Assembly (NCBI GenBank): GCA_028571685.1
Contig: CM053156.1
Span: 86,865,049 to 86,929,048 of the forward strand
Source of the DNA: Heterohyrax brucei
Taxonomy: Eukaryota; Chordata; Mammalia; Hyracoidea; Procaviidae
DNA: 64,000 bases
Direction: 5' to 3'
Notes under the pieces: model-generated
Database searches by the model: none
The model's input: the letters and a program-made list of their open reading frames with translations, nothing else
Told to the model about the DNA's origin: nothing
Shown: in pieces, positions 55,680 to 64,000 of the stretch
Layout: every line of letters starts with the position of its first letter
Numbering within the stretch: the stretch's first letter is position 1
Position numbers and translations under genes: made by a program

Positions 55680-56310
55680 CAGGACTCCGCGACGCCGCCC
55701 AGAGCAACCGGTGAGGTTCTGGAGCCCAAGGGTCCTTGGAGGCCCTCAGCCGGTCAGCTGGCAGGGAAGGGTGGCACCTACCTCCCCAAAGCACCAGGGC
55801 GCACGCGTAGGGGAGCATGGCCGCGGGCATCCCGTCGGGGCTGGCAGGATGGCCTGGGGGCCGCCGGGCTCCGGGGCAGGTCTCGGGCGACAGCGGGTGG
55901 CGCCGGGCAGGAGTCCCGGGAAGAAGTTGCCAGGGTCTTGTTCCCCTCTCAGCGCTCACACGCGCTTAATCGCCCGGGCCGGTAATAGTTGAAAGTGGAG
56001 CTGCGCACTCATAGGTCCAAACTGCCAGAAGAGGTGGAGACAGCCCGCGGCGGTGCGCGCACACCCGCGCGGCACTCACAGCCCTCTGGCGCGGCTCCCC
56101 AGCCGTTTCGACCCCCCAGCTGCCTCCCTCCCTCCCCTGGTCCTCGCCTCCTCCCAAGTCTTCGCAGTGGGCAAGGAGGCAGTCTCCAAAGTTAGGTCCT
56201 GACTGAGGCAAAGCGGTGCGCCTATAGAGGCAGAGCGCAGCTCTATCCAGGCGATTCCCCAAAAGGGCAAGGGAGCGGGAGAACTCTTCTTTGTCCTCGC
56301 TGGGCCCGAG
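55680..56310. promoter_or_regulatory. CpG island
   Basis: CpG is dense here and rare elsewhere: clusters at 55680-55700 (GACTCCGCGACGCCGC), 55798-55920 (GCGCACGCG, GCCGCGGGCATCCCGTCGG), 55950-55985 (CACGCGCTTAATCGCCCGGG) and 56046-56098 (CGCGGCGGTGCGCGCACACC). GC boxes are only partial. In mammals such islands usually mark promoters that are unmethylated in the germ line. I could not identify a transcript, its direction, or a first exon. GTGAGG at 55711 is one possible splice donor. Confidence 0.7.
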
Positions 56311-56901
56311 ACCCCCCGAAATCTTTATGCAGGCCTCCCAGATACTTTTGGAAAAGTCGCATCAACTTGGAGCACAAGAACAGAGGGTGGGCGGCCGATG
56401 CGGGCATGAGGCCTGGGAGGTCAGCGGTGCCCTGAGCCAGGCGAGTAGAGGCCATCAGTGTGGGGCAGCGACCAGAGCGGGGTTTCGGCTCCCCAACTCC
56501 TCCTTCTGCACCTTCATCTGAGTGAATAAGTTCAGGGTGGCCACTCAGAGCCAAGGCAGCTGGGAAAACGAGGAAGATAAACAGGAAGGGGAGGAGAAGG
56601 ACAAACAGCAGCTGCCAAAACAGGACCCAGGCTACCACCCCAGGCTACCATCCCAGGTCCTGGGCCTCCCCTTGGGGGTCCTTGGGTGGCGGACAAACCT
56701 TGCTGAAAGAAGTGGCACCTGGGAAGGGGACTCCCTTGTACTGGATTTAAGAATGGAGACAGAAAGCTTCATGGGACTGGAAAAATGTAACCCTGTGGTT
56801 ACATTCTCATGGGTAGATCAACAGAAGCACTGAGGTCCACCTGGCTGGGGGCTGCTGCTGGGCACCGGTGGGCCGTGATGCCCATTCGGTGTGTTGGCAC
56901 A
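56311..56901. other. No element recognised
   Basis: GC-rich shoulder of the CpG island. Could hold untranslated first-exon sequence, but nothing shows it. Confidence 0.35.
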
Positions 56902-57330
56902 TGGATGAAACAGAGAGCGAAAGGGGAGAAGGAAGGGGATGAAGAAGGGGAGCGAAAGAAGAAAAAAGAGAGGAAAGAGGACAAGGAAAGAGAAAAGGGG
57001 GAGGATGGAGGGGAAGGAGAAAAGGAAGGGCAAATGCAGAGGAGAGTGAGGAAAGGGAGAGAGAAAGAGCAGCAGGGAGAGGAAAAGGAGAGAGAAAAAC
57101 GGCAGAAAAAGAGACAGGGACAGAGGAGCAAGAAAGAACCAGGAGTGGACAAGGGAGAGAGAGAAAGGAAAGGAAGAAAGCAGAAAGAGAGAGGACGGCA
57201 AAGACGAAGACTAAAGGAGAAGAGATAGGGAGAGAGAGAGAGGGAGAGGAGGGAGGGGGAGGGAGAAGAGAAGGAGGAAGGGAAGGGTCAGGACAAGGGG
57301 AGGCTGGGGAGAGATGGACAGAGACTGTCC
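56902..57330 (+). repeat. Polypurine (GGA/GAAA) low-complexity tract
   Basis: Over 400 bp almost free of pyrimidines on the plus strand, built from irregular GGAGAA, GAAAG and GAGAGA units. The 139-residue plus frame (Glu/Lys/Arg repeats) and the Ser/Phe/Leu minus frames are products of this bias and are not genes. Such tracts can form triplex (H-DNA) structures. Confidence 0.9.
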
Positions 57331-59544
57331 CTGGTGGGGAGGGTTTGGGGGACCCAGGGCAGGTCCGTGCCCTCAGAAGGGTTTCATAGATTCATCTGTC
57401 CCACTTCTTGGCATTGAGGACACCACCTCACCTTTTAATTCTTCAACAAAAACTTGAGTGAGGTGCCCAGAAGCCAAGGGAGCCCTTCGGATACACCTGA
57501 CCCAGGAGTCCTGGCTGGCCATAACTCTCCTCTTCCGCAGAGGCACCAGGGAAGGACAAAAACAGCGGAGAAGCCCCAGTCAGATGCTACACAAAGGGAA
57601 ATGTGAACAAGCCATCAATGTCGTCCCTGAAAATAGCAGTTTTCTGAGTCTCTGTGACTTACTGAGAGAGACATGAGACCCGAGGTGGCCTGGCTGAGAC
57701 GGAAGTCATTGCGTTTGCCCAGGCAGACAATGGCACTCACTGCACATTGTGTTCCCTGAAAGCAACAGCTCCTCTGGGGGAGAGAAGAGTTGCACAGGGT
57801 GATTATTTGTGATTGCATAATGGTCACTACTGGTGGCAATGATGTGTCTTTACATTTGCAAAATTTATAATTATGGAGAGTCTAGAAGCCACATGCTGCT
57901 CCGTCTCTAACTTCTTCAGCCTCTGCTTTGCTCAGTGTGGGCACCTAGAGGTCCCTGGCCACTGGAGGTGGTTGGCATATGGCTAGTTTGGAGTGGGAAG
58001 GGAGAAGCACATGGCTGTGGCAGGCGGGGTCCTTGTCTGGTACTTCTGGAACTCACTGTGCTGTGATTAGAGATTGACACTTTCCCACAAACTCTTGAGC
58101 TTACTCATCAGTCACAGTATTGGCAAGTGCTGGCAGCTATTGACGGCGTGGGGTCTCTCCTGTGCTGGGCTGACAGCTTTATCTGCATCTGCTTTCTAGC
58201 CAGACACCCCAGTGAGGAGGAGGAGTAACAGTTAGCCCTGACTTGCAGAATGGGGTGGTGGCCCACTATCCCCAGGCCACCATCTGGAAGGTGGCTGGAC
58301 ACCCGAATTCCTACTCATGACCATGATGCTGTGTCCCCTACAAGGGGAGCCCCACCTCCCCTTGCTGTGGGCTCTGCTCTGAGCCCAAAGATCCCAAATG
58401 AAAAAGCCTTATTTGTAATAACACCCTTTCACTGCACAAGCTTAAGTTGATGATGGGAAAGTATCTTTCCTAAGTGCCTTCCAAGTCTGAGCTAAGCCCT
58501 GCTGTTGAGACTGTGTCTTTCAAGTGGGACCCGTGCCCGTCCCAGCCTCGCGATAGTGATGAGATTGCTGCTGGAAGGGAGAAGTCAGGTAGCGCTTACG
58601 AGGCCCCTGGTTCAAGCCAGGTGGGCTACCTGTCACAGGTGCATCACCTCTCCCAGGACTATACAGATTTTACTCCAAAAAAAGGAAAGAAGGAAAATGG
58701 ACAAATAGTGTTTGAACAAGACTGTCCTCAAGTTACTAGGAGATCCAGTGAAAGAGGAAGAAAGAACCGAAGCTAAAGCTTGATTATTGGCTTCAAACAC
58801 ATATTTATTCTTAACTGAGAAAAGTGATGTTGTCCAGACCTTGTGCTTTGCTGGAGGAAGGGCGGTGCCTTCAGACACACAGCACGACCATGGAACACAG
58901 CTGAGATAGCCTGAATTGGGAGGTGGTTTCGGGGAAAAGCCAATGAATTCTCAAGCTCCGACTCCTCACCCGCCAGCAGCTGTGCTCATGGATGTGAACA
59001 TGTTTGAGACCTCCTGAGCTGGCTTTTCTGGGCTGCTGACCCCAGAGTCCCTCTCTCGGGTGGCTGGAGGCGTCCGGATGACTGTGTGGGAGAGAGACGA
59101 GCCAGTCTTTCATGCTCTGAGTTTATCACCCATCTCACCATGCCCCCTAACTGAAGTTTGGGGTGGGTTGACAGCAAAGCATCACGGAAGGTGACCTTGC
59201 CCTCCACCCCTCGCCCAACACCTACCTCCCCAGACTGTTTCCTGTTAACAGCACTACTGAAAGACCAGTTGGCCACAGGCTCTGGCTGTTAAATAGTCAG
59301 CTTCCTCGGCTTGTTATCAGATGCTGGATCAAGGGCCTTGGTGACAGAGCTGGGATATCTGAAGACCAAATCAATGCCCAGACAGACTTTCTGGGCTGGG
59401 AGAGGTGGGTGGGGTGCCCAGGGTGAAGGGAGCTGGAGCACAGCAGCAGCAGCCCCTCTTGGTGACTGGTTCTGCCTGTGGAACATGTATGTGGCCAGGC
59501 CCTGCAACTGACCACATCCTCACACAACCTTCTTGCTACAGATG
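57331..59544. other. No element recognised
   Basis: Repeat-poor, unique-looking sequence. Short frames such as 58474-58776 show no recognisable domain. The GGTTCAAGCC at 58609 is not part of a tRNA (see rejected items). Confidence 0.35.
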
Positions 59545-59640
59545 GTAAAACTGAGGCTCAGAGAGGTCCAGTCAGTTCCTTTCTTAGATGCACTTGGTTG
59601 TTGGGTAACAGACAGGCATCTGTGTGACTGGACACTTGTT
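59545..59640 (+). mobile_element. MIR-like SINE fragment
   Basis: GGTAAAACTGAGGCTCAGAG is the classic MIR core; sequence on either side is diverged. Confidence 0.55.
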
Positions 59641-59727
59641 GTCTCCTTCTGGTGACGCCCACAATGGCATCTTGTCCACTGCTCCACTTCCTGTGCCTGG
59701 CACATGGCTTTTACTCAATAACCCACT

Positions 59728-59870
59728 GTCATCAAGAAGAGTCCCACTCACAGCGAGTGACCCTAGAGGTCAGAGCAGAATTGCCCTATAGAGTTTCCAA
59801 GGAGCACCTGGTGGATTTCAACTGCTGACCTTTGGGTAACTCATGACTCGACGGCACCAGGGGGACCTTT
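59728..59870 (-). mobile_element. AfroSINE-type SINE, short form, rearranged head
   Basis: Plus strand: AATTGCCCTATAGAGTTTCC, AAGGAGCACCTGGTGGATTT, CAACTGCTGACCTTTGGGTA (box B complement). The expected head is then replaced by a scrap of tail (CATGACTCGACGGCACC) before GGGGGACC. Confidence 0.8.
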
Positions 59871-60734
59871 GCGTGAGCACTTAACCCACACAGCAGAGAC
59901 TCGGCTTATGTACGTGGAGTGAATGAATGAATCAATGAACCCACCCAAAATGAGCACTGAGTTCACCAGAAACCTGACCTCAGGTTATAGTTCTACTGAC
60001 CAGGGCCGGGGCGAGGGGAGTGAGCGAGGCACCCGGGGCGCAAAGCTGAAGATTGTGCAGATGGGGGCTCCCTTCACTATTGAGCCCTGCCTCGCCCTAT
60101 GGCCTGTGCTGCATCTCAGGCTGAGTCTCAGTATCCACATCTGTAAAATGTGGTGAATGACTTGAGCTACCTTGAGGAGGAAGTCAGCATCCCAAGAGGC
60201 GGGCAGGTACAGCATGGGTCTTCCTGCGAAGCCCTGGAGGGGGTGGGAAAACCTTGCAGCTCTTCGGCTGGGGAGACAGGATGGGGCCATTGCCTGGACT
60301 GTAGGGCGTTTTAGCCCTGCTGCCAGGATCCCAAGTGGCTTCTCATCTGCCTGCCCCACTCTGGGGAACTACCTCCATCTGCCCTCGTCCCTGTCTTGGA
60401 CTCCGTTAGGCTGTGTGATAGGAGAGAGAGAAGGCAGTGGAGGGGTTAATCCAGTACTGGGCATATAGGGGCCGGCTGTGAGGTGGTTAGGTGAGTCGCC
60501 TGGTCTGAGTGTCAGTAGCTTCATCCGCGGGGCAGCAGGCAATCCCCTCTGCTCATGGAACTGACTGAGATGCCACCAGAGACTGGAGAGATGCAGAAAG
60601 AACGGGCTGGTTCTTTCTGTTTCATCTGAGAGACTACTGAGGTCAGTATCAAGGAGAGAAGGCTTTGGCCATGGGGCAGACGTAAGGATCTTGGCTGACA
60701 AGAATCCTCGTGGAACCCTGGCTTGAAGGTTTTT
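59871..60734. other. Mostly unique DNA with a MIR-like scrap
   Basis: AGTATCCACATCTGTAAAAT at 60129 (reverse MIR core). The rest is unassigned. Opposing frames at 60172-60790 have no domain. Confidence 0.35.
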
Positions 60735-60860
60735 AGGGGAGCCCTCCACAAGATGGGTGGACACAGTGGCTGCACCGTGGGCACAGACATAGTGACTGTG
60801 AGACGGGTGCAGGACTGGGCAGGGTTCTAGTCAGTTCTACATGCAGCCCCTAGCCACAGA
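60735..60860 (+). mobile_element. RTE LINE 3' tail fragment
   Basis: CCTCCACAAGATGGGTGGAC followed by ACAGTGGCTGCACCGTGGGC, then GGACTGGGCAGGGTTCTAGT match the last coding and 3' UTR part of the RTE (compare 14120-14240). Diverged. Confidence 0.65.
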
Positions 60861-61530
60861 GAGGTAGGCCGGTCAGGCTCTTGGCTCGAGGCCTAGTCGG
60901 TTGTGGGTGCTAGGTAACACGGTGGCCATTCCCCTTTTTCAGAGGGGACTGTTAAAAGACATCTGATTCTAGCATGCCCATAGCCCCATATTGGGTCAGT
61001 ACAGCAACAGGTTGGGACAGGAGGGCCCCAGTGGTCATCTGGTTCACTCTGCCAGCAGTTCCTCGGAGGAGAAGAGAGGGGAGGTGAGAAAGGCGGGAGG
61101 CTGGCTGAGCTCGCCTCCTTCCCCGTGAGCAGCTCCCGGTGCTGTGTGAGCACAGGAAAACGGCACAACCGCAGGTGTCTGTCAACTGGGGTGGACTGTA
61201 TTGGATAGGGTCAGTAGCTGTAGAAAAAAACGTAACTGCTCATAAAGATTTTGAGATTGTTTTCCTGGGCCCAAAAGCTATTCTTTTTGACTGATGACCA
61301 GACACGGTGAGGCCAGTCTGCAGCGCACTGCCCAGACCATCATCACAGCAGACCTGGAGATGACACATCATCCCCTCACCCCTGGGACCCATTTCATCCT
61401 TCTTCCCCTAAACCCTGCTATGAAACCAGCTGGGCAGAGCGGAGGTGTTCAGACGGTTTCCAGGGTACTAACACACCGTCTTCTCAGATTGCCGGTGCTC
61501 AAAGTTTCAGTCCCTGTCTCTGCGTACCAC
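60861..61530. other. No element recognised
   Basis: Unique-looking sequence; nothing supported. Confidence 0.35.
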
Positions 61531-61612
61531 CTTCGTAGTGACAGGCCGTACAAGTCTGTGACTGGGCTTCGCTTCATAGTGACAGGCAGCACAAATTTGT
61601 GACAGGGCTTTC
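61531..61612. repeat. 41-bp tandem duplication, two diverged copies
   Basis: Copies at 61531-61571 and 61572-61612, each beginning CTTC(G/A)TAGTGACAGGC and containing TGTGAC-GGGCTT, differ at about eight positions. Confidence 0.8.
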
Positions 61613-61694
61613 TCCAGTAACAAACACAACTTTCTGCATCTGAGAAACAAAACATAGGGCCAGCCAGAGAGAGAGAAAACCAATGACATCGTTT

Positions 61695-61765
61695 TCCTGG
61701 ATACAGGGAAACTGAGGCCCAGAGAGGGGAGGGGAACGGCCAAGATCCTGGCTGCTGAGCCAGGA
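61695..61765 (+). mobile_element. MIR-like SINE fragment
   Basis: GGGAAACTGAGGCCCAGAGA is the MIR core, followed by GCCAAGATCCTGGCTGCTGA. Confidence 0.55.
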
Positions 61766-62330
61766 GAGCCTGGCTCCTCTGTCCTTCCTTTCAGGCTTCT
61801 CTGTCCCTTCCTGACGGGGCAAGACACGACTTCCATGGCTCCCATGCTCATTAGCCACCCATGACTCACCAACTGGATGACAGGAAAAGGCCAGCTCGTT
61901 GTGACGCATTCTCCTGGGCGAGGGACTTTTGCTGGAGGAAGGAAAAAAAAAGAAATTGAGAGATACGTGTGGCTTCAGAAATAGGAATTTTTTAACTATT
62001 ATTTATTTATAATTGCTACCCCTTCATTATAGAAATCAACTGCTTCTAACATGGTATTTAAAAAGCACCAAGTTTATTATTTCTCTCCCATCATGAAATT
62101 AACAATGCTTTCAATATATGGTTTGGAAAATACAGACAAAGTAGAAATAAGAAAAATGAAAGTCATGCCTTGAGCTGTCGCCCAGGGCAACCACTGCTAA
62201 TATTTGGATGGACGATTTTTTTCTGCCACTTATGGGTTTTCCCCCCCCAACTCTACAGTTAAATTTAATAATGTGAGTATCTAAATAATTGCTAATTCCC
62301 CAATTTCATCTTCTGCATTAATTTCCAAGC
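61766..62330. other. No element firmly recognised
   Basis: AT-rich part at 61980-62330 may be a very old LINE or LTR piece (TTATAATTGCTACCCCTTCA). Not assigned. Confidence 0.3.
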
Positions 62331-64000
62331 TTTTAAGGAGCCGTCAGGTGGCAGGCCACGGTGTGTGGGGGTGGGGAGCAGGAGGGCTGAAACACTGAGT
62401 CTGACTCTTCCTTTGGCCAAAATGTTCTGCAGGCTGGATTTACCTTTTTTGTTTGTTTTTTTGAGCCTCTTGACATGTTAGGCAGCTGCTTATGAACTCT
62501 CCCTGTGTTGGATTCCAGTTTGAAGGCAGCAGATTGATTTGAAATAGCAATCCCTCCAAGGTGGTAGTGTCCGGGGCTTTGCAAACCTTCTCCAGGAGCC
62601 CCCCACCCTCTGCAGCCATCAAGCAGTGGGTTTCCTGCAGGCTCAGAACCCGATTAGCAAAGTCAAGGTGAGCAGACAGCCCTCTCTCTTCCCTCCCGGC
62701 TGTCTGCCTAGTATGGGGTCTCAGAGAGTGGGGGCAGCAGCACTGTACCCCGCCCCGCAGGCCGGTCTCGCTTGCTTTTCCCTTCGGCCCCCTTTTCTCC
62801 TGCTCTGCAATTAACATTCAAGCTTCAGTCTCTCCCCCTCCTGAAATGGAATTTTTATCTCTTGATTCACGCTACCAGATAAAATCCCTGTTTACCCGGC
62901 TGCATGAATAATTGATCGGCCCTTTCCAACTTGCCAGAAACAACTTAGCGTCTCGCCTTGCAGCCCTTGAACCCTTGGTAATTTCCGGAGTGCCAGCCAG
63001 GGACCTTTGCATGGCTTCTGCTTCAGACCAGCAGCCAGGTTCTGCTCCCGGGGGACGGGGGCTTATCTCTTGATCCAGACTATGAGTCACACATTTGGGC
63101 GCCCAGGGTCCCAGCATTGGGGAGGGTACATGGAGGGGGGCGGGGTAGTATCCGCCCAGACTTTCTGAAATCACAGCTGTGCCAGGTGTGGGCTGGCAGC
63201 TTCAGGGTTCACAGCATTAATTCGGTTTAATCTGTTCCCTGATAGCTTAAACGGGGCCCAAAGTGCGAAGGTGTTGCCTTTCCCCTGTATTTAACAGGCG
63301 AGGTAACAACAGGAGCTGCGTCCACATTCCTGGGCGTGCACTGGCTCTTTGGTGGGGTTCGTATGATAAAGGGTGGTGGCGTGTTATTTATATGTTTAGC
63401 TGGGGCTTATCCTTTTTAAACAGATCTGGGCCTGTTTATAAACCTTGTATCATTGACTCCCAAGAACTTAAAAACACAGTTCCTAGACTGTGCAGCACAA
63501 TGTGCCAACTCTTCAGGGCCAAGGAAAATGCAATATGGGGGTGGGAGGAGGATTACAAAGCCCCCTAACAAGGTATCATTCCCGTCTTCCCACTGACCCG
63601 TCCCAATGGGCTTCCCACCAGGCCTCCAGACAACAGACCTTGGCAGTCAGGGGCCTGGCAGAGGCATGTTCTCATTTTAACCTGTGGGAAGGTGTTGTCT
63701 CCCCCGACCCCTGGGAGCCTCACTGTCACTTCTCACCGCAGGGAGAAGCAGGGCTTTGATTTAAACTACTCATTCTTATCAGCCAGCAGCTTTAATTCAC
63801 TTTTCCCTTTCATTTGGAGGAGGCGGAGAGAAAAATGAATCCGAGGCTATTTGTTTTCCTGGCCTGTTTTCCCAAAGCTCCAGGAAATTAAGAAACATGC
63901 TCTGAGTTTTAGCAAACAATTTTAGCAAAATAAAACCAGATATCCCACCAAAGGTCAGCGTCTCGATGGAGCTCTCCCTGCTACCAGTCCTTGCTCTTCT
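62331..64000. promoter_or_regulatory. Repeat-poor candidate regulatory DNA
   Basis: No interspersed repeat is visible over 1.7 kb, which is unusual here. It has many sequence blocks of the kind seen in conserved mammalian enhancers: TGCATGAATAATTGATCGGC (62904), CTTATCTCTTGATCC beside ATGAGTCACAC (63061-63095, GATA-like and AP-1-like), CTTATCCTTTTTAAACAG (63408) and TTTGATTTAAACTACTC (63754). Regulatory function is inferred from appearance only. Frames within it show no domains. Confidence 0.3.

Noticed and set aside
56809..57228. 139-residue Glu/Lys/Arg-rich frame
   Set aside because: Direct product of the polypurine tract; all frames on this strand lack stops made with T.
58585..58650. Possible tRNA gene around GGTTCAAGCC
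   Set aside because: Only the box B-like word is present; no box A at the right distance and no cloverleaf pairing visible.
1..64000. CRISPR array or phage/plasmid-type system
   Set aside because: No regularly spaced short repeats; the whole window has mammalian repeat content.

Overview
This window looks like nuclear DNA of an afrotherian mammal, most likely an elephant or another paenungulate. The basis is the repeats. There are about twenty copies of a tRNA-derived SINE of the AfroSINE type (box A, then a box B close to CAGTTCGAATCC, then a tail containing TCGCTATGAGTCGGAA). There are several copies of the matching RTE-type LINE, which carries the same tail, and many L1 copies with one characteristic 3' UTR. 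I found no protein-coding exon of a host gene that I can name, no structural RNA gene, no CRISPR array and nothing prokaryotic. Almost all open reading frames here are pieces of dead retrotransposons, shadows of them, or chance frames in GC-rich or purine-rich DNA.

Layout. 0-6 kb: L1 3' UTR, then a reverse-strand L1 interrupted by a second reverse-strand L1 with a 12-bp target duplication. 6-8.8 kb: old L1, L2 and MIR pieces and a SINE. 8.8-14.7 kb: an RTE LINE holding two further RTE insertions, one of them nearly full length and itself holding a SINE. 14.7-20.7 kb: mostly unique DNA with SINEs. 20.7-23.2 kb: an RTE tail split by an MaLR-type solo LTR (5-bp duplication, TG...CA ends), then old L1. 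23.9-38.9 kb: an old forward-strand L1 heavily split by a younger L1, an RTE piece, SINEs, a fold-back mariner, LTR pieces and a near full-length but dead L1 (30.3-37.2 kb). 39-44 kb: mostly unique DNA with SINE, RTE and L2 pieces. 44.6-45.9 kb: a decayed full-length mariner with a recognisable transposase. 47-49.4 kb: old L1 split by a younger L1 piece, then an LTR holding two SINEs. 49.7-52.4 kb: an RTE with a templated internal insertion and a twin-primed (5'-inverted) L1. 52.4-64 kb: mainly low-repeat DNA with a CpG island (about 55.68-56.31 kb), a 430-bp polypurine tract, and a repeat-poor terminal 1.7 kb that resembles conserved non-coding regulatory DNA.

The elements relate as autonomous and dependent retrotransposons. 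The SINE and RTE share a 3' tail, which fits the SINE having used RTE machinery. L1 copies have A-rich tails and 9-17 bp target duplications. RTE copies have short duplications (7-10 bp) and non-poly(A) tails. Insertion order can be read from the nesting. Family names are recognised by eye, without a database search. I did not find a convincing new biological system. The most informative observations are the nested RTE cluster, the templated insertion in the 49.7-kb RTE, the fold-back mariner and the repeat-poor terminal region.
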